64,000 bases of DNA. It comes from Hyphomicrobium sp. Its GTDB lineage: Bacteria > Pseudomonadota > Alphaproteobacteria > Rhizobiales > Hyphomicrobiaceae. The notes below the pieces were generated by a model. The model made no database searches. It was not told the DNA's origin and saw only the letters and a list, made by a program, of their open reading frames with translations. Positions 1 through 9,059 of this stretch are shown piece by piece. The translations under genes and the position numbers were made by a program. How positions within the stretch are numbered: position 1 is the stretch's first letter; every line of letters begins with the position of its first letter. The DNA lies in the NCBI GenBank assembly GCA_002928955.1, contig PERT01000002.1:53391-117390 (forward strand), given 5' to 3'.

Positions 1-510
1 GGCCCGATAGAGATACTTCAAGATCGAGGTCTCTTTCTCGGTGAGCCTGATTTTCTGGCCACGCTCATCCAGCAGCAGCTTGGACGCCGGCTTGAAGGTG
101 TAATGGCCGATCGCGAATACTGCATCTTCGCTTTGCTCGTGTTGTCTGAGCTGCGCCCGGATCCTGGCGAGTAAAACGGCGAATTTGAAGGGTTTCGTAA
201 TGTAGTCGTTCGCTCCGGCGTCGAGCCCGAGGATCTGGTCGGCGTCGCTGTCGTTGCCGGTCAGCATCACGATCGGACTCTTGAACCCGCCTTTGCGCAG
301 AAGCTTCACCGCCTCGCGACCGTCCATGTCCGGTAGCCCGACATCGAACAGCAGAAGATCGAAGTGGTCGCCCTTTACCGTCTCGATCCCTTTCGACGCC
401 GTGTTTGCAACAACGACATCGAACTCGTCATGCAACGCGAGCTGGTCTCGAATCGAGGTCCGAAGATCATCGTCGTCATCCACGATCAGAATCCGCCGCG
501 ACGTCGTCAT
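1..510 (-). CDS. OmpR-family response regulator, truncated by the window edge
   Basis: Reads leftward from an ATG at 508-510 and runs off the start of the window after 170 codons. The receiver domain has the acidic cluster after ILIV (D11-D15), the phospho-acceptor D56 in FDVGLPDMDG, a conserved T/S region (MLTGND) and K106 in YITKPF. After a short linker the beginning of a winged-helix output domain is visible (FAIGHYTFKP, then RLTEKETSILKYLYRA). This is a DNA-binding response regulator of the OmpR/PhoB group. It is divergent from the L,D-transpeptidase gene with about 125 bp between them. Its kinase partner is not visible, so the signal sensed cannot be named. Confidence 0.9.
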   Translation of the reverse strand, partial: MTTSRRILIVDDDDDLRTSIRDQLALHDEFDVVVANTASKGIETVKGDHFDLLLFDVGLPDMDGREAVKLLRKGGFKSPIVMLTGNDSDADQILGLDAGANDYITKPFKFAVLLARIRAQLRQHEQSEDAVFAIGHYTFKPASKLLLDERGQKIRLTEKETSILKYLYRA

Positions 511-635
511 GAGGGTTTAGCTCCGGTATAGCTGGGTTGGTCGGAAACTAGCACTATTGCGAGTGATAACCAAACGTCGGTACGGCACCGCCGCACGGCG
601 GAATCATACTGCTCAAGGCTGTGGATTAATCAAGA

Positions 636-1172
636 ATGAAGAAGACGATGTCGAGGCCTCAAGTCGTCGTCCGCAGTCTGTCCAAGCGGGCAACACGGGG
701 CCGGATCGTGTTCGGTAACGCCACCTTCTCTTGTGTCTTGGGCCGCGGCGGACGGAGCGCCACCAAGCGGGAAGGCGATGGCGTCACGCCGATGGGCCGC
801 TGGCCGATCCGCGGACTGCTGTTCCGACCCGACCGGTCGAGACGTCCGCGAACGGCACTCGGCGTCCGCGCACTCAAGGTCGACGACGGGTGGTGCGACG
901 CGGCGGGCGATCGCAACTACAACCGGCCGGTCCGCCACCCCTATCCGGCTAGTGCCGAGCGGATGTGGCGCGAAGATCAGCTCTACGATCTGGTGTTGGT
1001 GCTCGGTTACAATCTCCGCCCACGCGTGCAAGGGCGCGGTAGCGCGATTTTCCTGCATATCGCACGACCCGGCTTTGAACCGACGGCCGGTTGCATTGCA
1101 CTGACACCGAAAGATGTTAAGCGCATGATCGCGCTTGTGCGGCCGGGTGACGTCGTGCGCACTGACCTTTGA
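636..1172 (+). CDS. L,D-transpeptidase (YkuD-fold) family protein
   Basis: A 178-residue protein ending in the YkuD catalytic signature: H141 in FLHIAR, then TAGCIAL with the nucleophile C153. Family members cross-link peptidoglycan stem peptides or attach proteins to peptidoglycan, but this short single-domain subgroup is uncharacterised. No clear signal peptide is visible; the N-terminus is only basic (MKKTMSRPQ), so export is uncertain. An alternative start at 648 (MSRPQ) would shorten it by four residues. It stands alone between a divergent response regulator and the convergent amtB. The stop is followed by the hairpin that ends amtB. Confidence 0.8.
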   Translation: MKKTMSRPQVVVRSLSKRATRGRIVFGNATFSCVLGRGGRSATKREGDGVTPMGRWPIRGLLFRPDRSRRPRTALGVRALKVDDGWCDAAGDRNYNRPVRHPYPASAERMWREDQLYDLVLVLGYNLRPRVQGRGSAIFLHIARPGFEPTAGCIALTPKDVKRMIALVRPGDVVRTDL

Positions 1173-1201
1173 AGCGCTGATCGACGCCAGCTTCGGAACG
1201 C

Positions 1202-1240
1202 AAAATGGCCCGGAAAAGCGGCAAGCCGCCTACCGGGCCA
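1202..1240 (-). terminator. Rho-independent-type hairpin ending the glnK-amtB operon
   Basis: An inverted repeat TGGCCCGG (1206-1213) / CCGGGCCA (1233-1240) contains a second GGC/GCC pairing inside. Read on the minus strand it is followed by TTTTG, as expected for an intrinsic terminator about 90 bp after the amtB stop. The gene on the plus strand converges here. Confidence 0.6.
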
Positions 1241-1330
1241 GGTAAGAGCACGTCTCTAGGGGAAGCTCGTGCTCGGGAGAAAATCGAGGGCAGCCCGCGC
1301 ACGCATTCGCGCGAGCCACCTTGCGTCTGA

Positions 1331-2800
1331 TCAGTAGTTGTAGGCGCGCTCGCCGTGCTCGGTGACGTCGAGACCCTCGCGTTCTTTCTCTTCTGCAGGG
1401 CGCAGCCCAACGATGACGTTTACCAGCGTGAAGAGGATTGCCGAGCCGATACCCGACCACAACAGTGTCATGCCAACGGCCTTGCACTGGGTGATGACCT
1501 GACCCGTCAGGTTGTAGGCTGCAACTACGGCCTCGCCCGGCTTCGTCGTGTAGTCGAGAATGCCCGTGCCGCCGAAATCCGGACTCGCGAGGATGCCGGT
1601 TCCGATGGCGCCGAGTATGCCGCCGACGCAATGGACGCCGAACACGTCCAAGCTGTCGTCATAGCCGAGCGCGTTCTTGATCGAGGTGCAGAAGAGGAAG
1701 CAGACCGCACCCGCGACAAGCCCGAGAACAATCGAACCCATTGGTCCGGCAAAGCCCGAGGCGGGCGTGACGGCGACCAAGCCTGCGACCACACCCGAGG
1801 CCAAACCGAGCAGCGATGGCTTGCCCTTGGTGGCCCACTCGATGAGCATCCAGGAGAGACCCGCAGCCGCTGCCGCGACAAACGTGTTGATCATCGCGAG
1901 AGCCGCGGTGCCGTTGGCTTCGAGGTTCGAGCCTGCGTTGAAGCCGAACCAGCCGACCCACAGGAGCGCTGCGCCGATCATCGTCATTGTCAGCGAGTGT
2001 GGAGGCATCGCCTCGCGGCCATAGCCGACGCGACGACCCATTATCAGGGCACCGACAAGGCCAGCGATACCGGCGTTGATGTGCACCACCGTGCCGCCCG
2101 CAAAGTCGATGGCGCCCCACTGGAACAGCTGACCCGCGTCGAGTGTGACGGCTTCGAGCGCGAGTTCGGCCTTCTTTTTGGCTTCACCAGACGCGGCGGC
2201 GACTGCCTTTGCCGCATCGCCGAGAGCATCCGGGCCAGCCCAATACCAGACCATGTGGGCAATTGGGAAATAGACAAACGTCACCCACAGAGTAACGAAC
2301 AGCATCAGCGCCGAGAATTTGATGCGCTCGGCGAAAGCGCCGACGATGAGTGCTGGCGTTATACAAGCGAAGCTCATCTGGAAGCAGATGAACACGTACT
2401 CGGGAACAACAACGCCGTTAGAGAACGTGGCGACCGTCGACTCGGCTGTCACGCCCGCGAGGAATAGCTTGGAGAAGCCACCCACCCAGTTGTTCAGAGC
2501 GCCGCCGTTAGTGAAGGCCATGCTGTAACCGTAAACGACCCAGATGATCGCTACGAGGCAGACGATGGCGAATACCTGCATCAAAACCGAGAGCATGTTC
2601 TTGGTGCGGACCAGTCCGCCGTAGAACAGTGCGAGCCCAGGGATCGTCATCAAGAGGACCAGCACGGTCGAAGTCATCAAAAAGGCGGTGTCGCCCTTGT
2701 TCGGGACAGGCGCGGCGGCAATTGCCGGGTCTACGGCCAGCAAAAGTGCCGTGATTGCCGCTGTAAGGCCGGCAGCACGTCCATTTAGTCCAAGGTGCAT
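1331..2800 (-). CDS. amtB: Ammonium transporter AmtB
   Basis: 489 residues; an N-terminal hydrophobic signal-like segment is followed by about 11 membrane helices of the Amt/Rh family. Seen in the sequence: the periplasmic FYGGLVRTKN stretch near the N-terminus, and the two pore histidines in FPIAHMVWYW and VHCVGGILGAIGTGI. It conducts ammonium across the inner membrane and is blocked by the PII protein GlnK inserting its T-loop into the pore. glnK lies directly upstream on the same strand with a gap of about 57 bp, the classical glnK-amtB operon. The loop with LELEAVTLDAGQ-type sequence after helix 5 is longer than in the E. coli protein. Confidence 0.97.
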   Translation of the reverse strand: MHLGLNGRAAGLTAAITALLLAVDPAIAAAPVPNKGDTAFLMTSTVLVLLMTIPGLALFYGGLVRTKNMLSVLMQVFAIVCLVAIIWVVYGYSMAFTNGGALNNWVGGFSKLFLAGVTAESTVATFSNGVVVPEYVFICFQMSFACITPALIVGAFAERIKFSALMLFVTLWVTFVYFPIAHMVWYWAGPDALGDAAKAVAAASGEAKKKAELALEAVTLDAGQLFQWGAIDFAGGTVVHINAGIAGLVGALIMGRRVGYGREAMPPHSLTMTMIGAALLWVGWFGFNAGSNLEANGTAALAMINTFVAAAAAGLSWMLIEWATKGKPSLLGLASGVVAGLVAVTPASGFAGPMGSIVLGLVAGAVCFLFCTSIKNALGYDDSLDVFGVHCVGGILGAIGTGILASPDFGGTGILDYTTKPGEAVVAAYNLTGQVITQCKAVGMTLLWSGIGSAILFTLVNVIVGLRPAEEKEREGLDVTEHGERAYNY

Positions 2801-2857
2801 GTGGAGTTACTCCCCTCGTTTCATATGGATCAGAAGACAGATGGCTTTCCGTCGGCC

Positions 2858-3196
2858 TCAAAGGGCATTGTCGTCGGCTTCGCCGGTGCGGATGCGGACC
2901 GTGTGCTCGATGGTCGAGACGAAGATCTTGCCGTCGCCGATCTGTCCGGTCCTTGCTGCCGTCTGGATGGCCGCCACCGCTTTTTCTGCCTGACCGGTTG
3001 GGACACAGACCTCGATCTTGATCTTGGGCAGGAAACTCACGGCGTACTCGGCGCCGCGATAGATTTCCGTGTGACCCTTCTGGCGGCCGTAGCCCTTGAC
3101 CTCAGTGACGGTCATGCCTTGAAATCCCAAGTCGGTCAGTGCGCTGCGCACCTCTTCGAGCTTGAACGGCTTTATGACTGCGGTGATCAGTTTCAT
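2858..3196 (-). CDS. glnK: Nitrogen regulatory protein PII (GlnK)
   Basis: 112 residues, the usual PII length, from the ATG at 3194-3196. This start begins with the universal MKLITAVIKPFKLEEVR and follows a purine-rich ribosome site; the longer reading frame upstream adds 24 unrelated residues. The T-loop carries the uridylylation tyrosine Y51 (GHTEIYRGAEY). The C-terminal half holds the ATP/2-oxoglutarate binding signature (TGQIGDGKIFV). It senses ATP/ADP and 2-oxoglutarate and controls AmtB, encoded next downstream. The A/T-rich stretch near 3310-3360 upstream probably contains the promoter, but no convincing sigma-54 site was found. Confidence 0.97.
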   Translation of the reverse strand: MKLITAVIKPFKLEEVRSALTDLGFQGMTVTEVKGYGRQKGHTEIYRGAEYAVSFLPKIKIEVCVPTGQAEKAVAAIQTAARTGQIGDGKIFVSTIEHTVRIRTGEADDNAL

Positions 3197-3399
3197 GCTG
3201 GCACCCCCTCTCCTGGTTCCTCCCGCAATGCAGGGATGGAACGATTTCTGGCCGTCGACCGGACCCATCGAGGCGCGGCCGTCGCAAAAAGTGACTCAAG
3301 TCCTGTGTCAGATTCGAGAGTGGTATATATCTAATTGAAATAAATAGGATTTTTCAATAAAAGCCTGGTTTGCGCGCATTCCGCGCTCGCGACGGCCGC

Positions 3400-4356
3400 C
3401 TAACTTTTGGTCTTTCGATCGGAGTTGCCCGATGTTTGTGCAGATAAAGCCACATGCCGCATCAAACCCTCTTGCGCCACCGAGGCTACCAGCCGCCCGT
3501 CGCGCGTGAACACACTACCACGGCAGAAGCCCCGCGCCCCCTCGGCACTTGGGCTGTCTTGGGCGTAGAGCAGCCAGTCGTCGGCCCGGAACGGCCGGTG
3601 GAACCATATCGCGTGGTCCAAGCTGGCGAGCTGCATATCGGCATCGAACAACACCTTGCCGTGGGCGATCAGCGCGGTATCGAGCAGCGTAAAGTCGGAC
3701 GCGTAGGCCAATACGCACTGATGCAAGCGATTATCGTCCGGCAAGGCGCCATTGGCACGGAACCAGATGTGCTGCATCGGTTTCTGCGGAGCGCGCGACA
3801 GGAAGCGCGAGAAATCGACCGGCCGCATTTCGATGGGGCGCTCCTGCTTCCAATAGGCCTGCATCGCCTTCGGCAACTGGTCCAGGTGGTTGGCCATCAA
3901 GTCGCCCGCGCTCGGCAACGCATCCGGCCCTGGCACGTCGGGCATCGTGGCCTGATGACTGTAACCCGGTTCGTCCTTGTGGAACGAAGCGCTCATGATG
4001 AACATCGACCGCCCGTGCTGGTTGGCTTTGACGCGCCGCGTTGAGAAGCTGCCGCCGTCGCGCACCTCCTCCACTTCGTAGTCGATCGGGTGCGCCGGAT
4101 CGCCGCCCAGCAGGAAGTAGGCGTGCATCGAATGCAAGCGCCGTCCTGGTTCTACGCTACGGCCCGCCGCGACCAGTGCCTGGCCCAGCACTTGTCCGCC
4201 ATAGACCCGCTGCCAACCATCCTGCGGGCTGGTCCCCCGGTAGAGGTTCGGTTTCATTTCGACGAGATCAAGAATGCCGAGCATCGCGGCCATCGCCTTG
4301 CGGGTCGGCTCAGTGGGTTGCTGGCCGTTGGAACCTATTGGTTTTTTTCCGGTCAT
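3400..4356 (-). CDS. tesB: Acyl-CoA thioesterase II (TesB-like)
   Basis: A double-hotdog acyl-CoA thioesterase of 318 residues from the ATG at 4356; a GTG 48 bp upstream is also possible. It aligns well with E. coli TesB: LYRGTSPQDGWQRVYGGQVLGQAL near the N-terminus, the catalytic Asp in YASDFTLLDTAL and the catalytic Gln in VAQEGLMRH. The catalytic Thr is replaced by the conservative Ser in QLASLDHAIWFHRPF. It hydrolyses medium- and long-chain acyl-CoA to free acid and CoA in the cytoplasm. The neighbours (glnK, a UbiH-type hydroxylase) give no pathway hint. Confidence 0.93.
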   Translation of the reverse strand: MTGKKPIGSNGQQPTEPTRKAMAAMLGILDLVEMKPNLYRGTSPQDGWQRVYGGQVLGQALVAAGRSVEPGRRLHSMHAYFLLGGDPAHPIDYEVEEVRDGGSFSTRRVKANQHGRSMFIMSASFHKDEPGYSHQATMPDVPGPDALPSAGDLMANHLDQLPKAMQAYWKQERPIEMRPVDFSRFLSRAPQKPMQHIWFRANGALPDDNRLHQCVLAYASDFTLLDTALIAHGKVLFDADMQLASLDHAIWFHRPFRADDWLLYAQDSPSAEGARGFCRGSVFTRDGRLVASVAQEGLMRHVALSAQTSGNSDRKTKS

Positions 4357-4519
4357 GTTGTGAGCCTTTTGCCGGTCCGTGGGGTCAATGCCTAACGTTG
4401 CCACTTCGCGGGTTCTGTCAAGGCGACGGGCAAGAATGAACGATGCACAAAGCTCGACGCACCGATCAGTTTATGGATACTGGCGAGGCAAGAATGGAAG
4501 AGCCGGAGCCCAACCCTAA

Positions 4520-5764
4520 ATGTCGCGCGTGCAATACGATGTCATTATTTCGGGCGCGAGTTTCACCGGCCTCACCATGGCTCTGGCGCTCGACCATGCG
4601 CTGGGCGACGATCTCGCTGTGCTGTTGGTGGATCGTGCCGCTCCCGCACCCGTCGCTGACAGCCGCGCCACGGCGCTGTCCGCCGGCTCCAAGCGCCTTC
4701 TGACGACGCTCGGCTTGTGGGCTGCGGTCGCACCGGACGCACAACCGGTAAAGCAAATCGAAATCAGCGACTCGCGCCTCGACAGTGGCATCCGGCCGGT
4801 CTACGTGTCTTACGACAACACGGTCGGCCCGGCGACAGCTGGCGCGGATGCTGAACCTGCGACCTGGATCGTGCCGAATGCGGCGCTGTCTTCGGTGCTG
4901 CGCGACGCCGTTGCTGGTCGGCCGTCGCTCAGGCTGCGAACGGGAGACGCCGCCACCGGTCTGTTGGCCGGCTTCTACGGCGCCACGGTCATTTTGGCCG
5001 ACGGGACCACCTACGAGGCTCCCCTCGTTATTGCCGCCGACGGACGACGCTCAGCCCTCAGGGAGGCGGCGCAAATCAAGGTCGTAGCCTCGCGCTATGC
5101 GCAGACCGGCATCGTCACCACCGTCGCGCACGAGCGCCCGCACAACAGTGTGGCCGTGCAACATTTTCTGCCCGCCGGCCCGTTCGCCATTCTGCCCCTC
5201 ACCGGTAACCGCTCGTGTATCACCTGGACTGAGGAGAAGGATGAAGCAAAACGCATCCTTGAGCTCGACGCCGCGGCGTTCCTGGCCGAGGTGGACTTGA
5301 GGTTCGGCGGTAAGCTCGGGCCGCTATCGATCATTGGCCCGCGGCAGTCTTGGCCGCTCGAGGTGCATTTGGCCCGCAACTTCGTCGCGCCGCGCTTTGC
5401 AATCATCGGGGACGCCGCCCATGGCGTCCATCCCATCGCCGGCCAGGGTCTCAACCTCGGCCTCCGTGACGTCGCAGCCCTCGTCGAGGTGATAGCCGAC
5501 GCCGCCCGCGTCGGTCTCGATATTGGGAACCTGGAGACGCTCAAACGCTACGAGCGCTGGCGGCGGTTCGATTCGGTGGTGTCGGCTGCCGCCTTCGATG
5601 GCCTCAATCGATTGTTCTCGAACGACTGGCCCGTGCTTCGCGCGACTCGCGACGCCGGCCTCGGCATCATCGACCGTTTCCCCGCGATCAAGCAGATGTT
5701 CGTTACCGAAGCCGCCGGCCTCTCCGGCGAACTGCCGCGGTTGTTGCGGGGGGACAGCGTGTGA
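4520..5764 (+). CDS. UbiH/UbiF/VisC-type FAD-dependent hydroxylase
   Basis: 414 residues of a class A flavin monooxygenase. Visible FAD-binding features are the N-terminal nucleotide loop IISGASFTG (a variant of GxGxxG), the DG motif region VIAADGRRSALREAA and the GD motif GDAAHGVHPIAGQGLNLGLRD, the last being the ubiquinone-hydroxylase signature. It most likely hydroxylates the aromatic ring in ubiquinone biosynthesis. In alphaproteobacteria a single enzyme (UbiL/UbiM type) can cover several positions, so a specific symbol is not given. It is monocistronic; palindromic repeats begin about 40 bp after the stop. Confidence 0.9.
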   Translation: MSRVQYDVIISGASFTGLTMALALDHALGDDLAVLLVDRAAPAPVADSRATALSAGSKRLLTTLGLWAAVAPDAQPVKQIEISDSRLDSGIRPVYVSYDNTVGPATAGADAEPATWIVPNAALSSVLRDAVAGRPSLRLRTGDAATGLLAGFYGATVILADGTTYEAPLVIAADGRRSALREAAQIKVVASRYAQTGIVTTVAHERPHNSVAVQHFLPAGPFAILPLTGNRSCITWTEEKDEAKRILELDAAAFLAEVDLRFGGKLGPLSIIGPRQSWPLEVHLARNFVAPRFAIIGDAAHGVHPIAGQGLNLGLRDVAALVEVIADAARVGLDIGNLETLKRYERWRRFDSVVSAAAFDGLNRLFSNDWPVLRATRDAGLGIIDRFPAIKQMFVTEAAGLSGELPRLLRGDSV

Positions 5765-5806
5765 AGCTGGTGCTGGCTGGCACTTAGACCTTAAGCGCGC
5801 GCCGAC

Positions 5807-5882
5807 CTAGTGGCCTGTCGCGCCTAAATCGCTGTGCCAGCCGCACGCGTCGACGATTTAGGCCCGACATGAAGGCCACTAG
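5807..5882. repeat. Palindromic repeat with CTAGTG...CACTAG ends (element D)
   Basis: A 76-bp imperfect inverted repeat. It begins CTAGTGGCCT and ends AGGCCACTAG, with an inner arm CGCGCCTAAATCG pairing with CGATTTAGGCCCG and a loop of about 20 nt. Its length and end hexamers match element B at 63898, although the arms differ in sequence. Confidence 0.75.
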
Positions 5883-5895
5883 CTATATATTTGGG

Positions 5896-5975
5896 TTAGT
5901 GGGGCGTTCATCGCGCCTTAATTGACGCGCACGATGCCCCACCCACCAGTCAATTAAGGCGCGACGCCCCACTAG
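5896..5975. repeat. Palindromic repeat with TTAGTG...CACTAG ends (element E)
   Basis: An 80-bp inverted repeat lying 13 bp after element D. The outer arms are AGTGGGGCG and GCCCCACT; the inner arms CGCGCCTTAATTGA and TCAATTAAGGCGCG pair perfectly. It shares the ends and layout of D but has different arm sequence, so it looks like a second member of the family rather than a duplication of D. Confidence 0.75.
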
Positions 5976-6281
5976 GGCACGCCGCCAAGTTCAAGCTGCA
6001 GGGCCTGCAGATCGATCCGAAGCTGGAGATGTACGTGACCACGCTGCGCGAAAGGCGCACGAAGAAGGCCGAAACAGTTGAGTGGCGCGTTGCGATGGCG
6101 GATCAATTGATGCTGGTCAGGCTTCCGCGATGGGCACGGATGGGCACGCCGCCACGGTTATCGTGCCACCACGCATCCCGGGAAGCAGGGTTGGGTTCGG
6201 GACGGCGCTGTACCAAGCCGGCTGACGGTTCCCGAATTCGGGTTGCAGCCATCGATAGTCAGATCAGACAGGGGTATAGAG
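5976..6281 (+). other. Intergenic stretch with a possible coding remnant
   Basis: Directly after element E the plus strand reads in one frame GHAAKFKLQGLQIDPKLEM (about 5976-6031) and continues YVTTLRERRTKKAETVEWRV (to about 6090). There is no start codon or ribosome site before it: a stop in the end of element E precedes it. The composition looks protein-like, then degrades into low-information sequence. I do not recognise a family. It may be the 3' part of a gene broken when the palindromic elements arrived, or chance. The rest of the stretch holds the ribosome site (AGGGG) of the next gene. Confidence 0.25.
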
Positions 6282-7361
6282 ATGCGAAATCGACGACTTG
6301 CCGGACTACTCGCTAGCGGAGTCTTGGCGCTGTCTTCACCCATATCTGCCGGAACCGCCACACCGTCCGCGGATATTGACTTGAAGCTCTTCGAGAAAAC
6401 CGAAATTGACCGCAGCAACGGTTGCTCTGTCGTGCTTTGGCAGGACGATCGCGACCCCGAAACAGACAAGTACGCCTACCTGTTCGCCGAGACGCTGAGC
6501 GGGAAAAATCATACCCGTCAACCGGCGCGGATCAAGATCGGTGGAACGGTCACGACCATGAAGCGCGTGGCGAAAGGAGGAAAGACGACGGGGTACGATC
6601 TTTTTGAGTATCAGCTCTACCAGTTGCCGGCAGCGAACGAGTTCGTCGTGCTTCAACTCAAACTCGCCGAAGAAGAGGGCGAATCCGTTGACGTCGAATC
6701 GGGCGCAATGACCATCATCATGAAGGGCAAGCCGGTGTTCCGCGCGACCGTCAAGGGCAATGCCGGCTGCATCACCCCCGCGGCTGCTGGAACGGCCCGC
6801 AAGAGAAGCGCAGCTCCTGATGGTCCGGCCAGGGTAACGGCATCGGAACCTCCCTTGCCTGAAGTCGGGCCAGGCATGTTCGAGCGCTACGCCGTTCGTT
6901 CCGCTCAGCTTCCAGCCAAATTGACAGTGGCCGCAAAAAAGCAGTTCGGGTGCGAACCGGCAACGATGAATAAGGGTGTCACGGCCTTCCAGTTGTCCGA
7001 GGAATCAGCGATTTGGCAGATTCCGTGCGGCGAGCATGGCGCATCCGCAAGATCGGCTGTCTATGCATTGGTCTACGTGCCCGACCCGGCCGCCAACTAC
7101 AGTTTTCTTCCGTTGCCTACTCCAAAGGGCGTGACGCGGGCCCTGGGCGACCACACGCTGATGGATCCAAAATGGGATATGAAAACCCGAACCGTTACCG
7201 GCATTCATACCGAAGGAAACGGTTCAGACTGTGGACAGTTCGAGCGCTATCAGGTGACCGCAGAAGGCGGGTTCCGATTGATCGAGTTCCGCGCCAAGGA
7301 TGCGTGCGATGGCCAGAGCATGAAACCGCAAGATTTTCCGCTGGTGTTCAAGGCGAAGTAA
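6282..7361 (+). CDS. Secreted DUF1176-like protein
   Basis: 359 residues from the ATG at 6282 (MRNRRLAGLLASGVLALSS...), chosen because it gives a textbook signal peptide cleaved near SAGTA and has AGGGG upstream; an ATG at 6243 would hide the signal. The C-terminal half carries the DUF1176 pattern: SAIWQIPCGEHGA, a DPAANYSFLPL stretch, GNGSDCGQFERYQV and FRAKDACDG, with paired cysteines suited to the periplasm. The N-terminal half (about residues 30-170) is unlike usual DUF1176 proteins. The function is unknown. The gene is isolated, flanked on both sides by palindromic repeat elements. Confidence 0.7.
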   Translation: MRNRRLAGLLASGVLALSSPISAGTATPSADIDLKLFEKTEIDRSNGCSVVLWQDDRDPETDKYAYLFAETLSGKNHTRQPARIKIGGTVTTMKRVAKGGKTTGYDLFEYQLYQLPAANEFVVLQLKLAEEEGESVDVESGAMTIIMKGKPVFRATVKGNAGCITPAAAGTARKRSAAPDGPARVTASEPPLPEVGPGMFERYAVRSAQLPAKLTVAAKKQFGCEPATMNKGVTAFQLSEESAIWQIPCGEHGASARSAVYALVYVPDPAANYSFLPLPTPKGVTRALGDHTLMDPKWDMKTRTVTGIHTEGNGSDCGQFERYQVTAEGGFRLIEFRAKDACDGQSMKPQDFPLVFKAK

Positions 7362-7383
7362 CTCGCCCGACGGTGTGACGCGT

Positions 7384-7490
7384 CTGGTGTTCCGGCGCCG
7401 ACATTTGTTTCCCATTGCAACGCGCTCCAGATTAAATGTCGGCGCCGCAAGGAACACTATCAACTCTATGATTCTAGTGTATATTTTGCA
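7384..7490 (+). repeat. Dispersed palindromic repeat, copy A, with conserved 3' tail
   Basis: An inverted repeat from GTGTTCCGGCGCCGACATTT to AAATGTCGGCGCC...GGAACACTA (7384-7460), followed by a tail CTATGATTCTAGTGTA and TTTTGCAT. Nearly the whole sequence recurs at 63898-64000 (copy B, same strand), and a diverged copy lies inverted at 32661-32760 (copy C). The element lies about 23 bp after a stop codon. Small open frames inside it are by-products of the repeat, not genes. Confidence 0.9.
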
Positions 7491-7619
7491 TCTCACGTTT
7501 GGTTTTGAGTCCAGCCCCGAGTAGAGATCAAACGTCAGATGCGCTACACGAGCTGCCAGCGGCGCTGACGTGGCACCCGCTCCCGATGTACGATGCTGAT
7601 CGCTTAGCGCTGAATACGC

Positions 7620-8924
7620 TCAGCGCCGGCCGATACTGGAGTAGCGAAAGCCAGCGGCGCGGGCGGCGGCGGGTTGGAAGATGTTGCGCAGATCGACGAG
7701 TGCATCGCCGGACATGCGGGCCTTGATTTCGTCGAGATCAAGGGCGCGGAACTCGTTCCATTCGGTGATGACAAGCACGCAATCTGAGCCATCAACCGCA
7801 TCGAGGGAGCTGTCACACCAATGGACACCGGGAAGCATGCCTTCAGCGTGCTTTTTGCCTTGTGGATCAAATGCTCTAATGGTTGCTCCGCGCTCCTGTA
7901 GCATCGGTACGATAACAAGGCTCGGCGCATCGCGCATGTCGTCAGTGTTGGGTTTGAAGGTGACTCCGAGCACACCGATCGTCTTGCCGCGGACCGATCC
8001 GCCGAGCGCCTTCTCGACGCGGCCGGCCATGGCGATTTTGCGCTCGTAGTTGACGCGCTCGACCTGCTCGACGATCGACAGGGGTGTCTTGTTGTCGCGC
8101 CCGGTGCGGATGACAGCCGAGACGTCCTTCGGGAAGCACGAGCCGCCATAGCCGGGACCGGGGTGGAGAAACTTGTCACCGATGCGGCGGTCGCGGCCGA
8201 TGGCGTTGGCGACCTCCTGCACATCGGCGCCGACCTCCTCGCAGAGATCGGCGACCTCGTTGATGAAGCTGATCTTCAACGCCAGGAAGGCGTTGGCCGC
8301 ATACTTCGCCAGCTCGGCTGATTCGCGGCTCACGAACACCACCGGCGAGTTGCGGATCGACAGGGGCTTATAAAGTCGCTCAAGGATCTTGCGGGCGCGG
8401 TCGTCATCAGTGCCGACCAGCACCCGGTCGGGGTGAGTGAAATCCTGGATTGCCGACCCTTCGCGCAAGAATTCCGGGTTCGAGCAAACGGCGTAATCGG
8501 CATCCGTCCGAAGTGCCTTCAGGCGTTCCTCGATCTGCCGGCTGGTGCCGACGGGAACGGTCGATTTTGTGGTGATGACCGTGAAACCATCGAGGTACGG
8601 CGCGATCTCCTCGACCGCTGCGAACACGTAGGAGAGATCGGCGTGACCGTCACCGCGGCGCATAGGCGTGCCCACGGCAAGAAAGATGATGTCGGCGTCA
8701 TGCGCGGCCGGGCCAAGTTCGCGGGTGAACACCAGTCGGCCGGCCTTCATGTTGCGCGCCAAAAGGTCGTCGAGGCCGGGCTCGTAAATCGGTGACCTGC
8801 CATGCGCAAGCTCGGCCAGCCGGGCTTCATCCTTGTCAACGCAGGTGACGTTCCAGCCGAACTCGGAAAAGCAGGCCGCCGAGACGAGCCCCACGTATCC
8901 GGCGCCGATCATGCAGATGTTCAT
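7620..8924 (-). CDS. ugd: UDP-glucose 6-dehydrogenase
   Basis: 434 residues, the normal length for the UDP-glucose/GDP-mannose dehydrogenase family. Visible are the N-terminal NAD-binding loop MIGAGYVGL, TTKSTVPVGTS, the NPEFLREG substrate loop, and the catalytic cysteine C263 in GYGGSCFPKD. The UDP-binding C-terminal domain has FKPNTDDMRDAPS. It oxidises UDP-glucose twice to UDP-glucuronate, a precursor for exopolysaccharide, LPS or ornithine/glucuronosyl lipids. The neighbours are a methyltransferase on the same strand and the GT2-deacetylase-GtrA operon, consistent with a role in envelope sugars. Confidence 0.97.
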   Translation of the reverse strand: MNICMIGAGYVGLVSAACFSEFGWNVTCVDKDEARLAELAHGRSPIYEPGLDDLLARNMKAGRLVFTRELGPAAHDADIIFLAVGTPMRRGDGHADLSYVFAAVEEIAPYLDGFTVITTKSTVPVGTSRQIEERLKALRTDADYAVCSNPEFLREGSAIQDFTHPDRVLVGTDDDRARKILERLYKPLSIRNSPVVFVSRESAELAKYAANAFLALKISFINEVADLCEEVGADVQEVANAIGRDRRIGDKFLHPGPGYGGSCFPKDVSAVIRTGRDNKTPLSIVEQVERVNYERKIAMAGRVEKALGGSVRGKTIGVLGVTFKPNTDDMRDAPSLVIVPMLQERGATIRAFDPQGKKHAEGMLPGVHWCDSSLDAVDGSDCVLVITEWNEFRALDLDEIKARMSGDALVDLRNIFQPAAARAAGFRYSSIGRR

Positions 8925-9059
8925 GGGTCTGGTCCGTTTTGCGTTGCATGGGCGACCGGCCGCTCGCGCCGGAGTTCGAGTACGCCAGAAGCGCTAGCAG
9001 AGGACCGGGATCCAATTCAATGCGCTGAAGCGCGTAAGTGGTGGACGGCGGATCCGCAT

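Noticed and set aside
3295..3311. Possible sigma-54 promoter upstream of glnK (CTGACACAGGACTTGAG on the minus strand)
   Set aside because: Spacing is plausible, but the essential GG and GC dinucleotides are both changed to GA.
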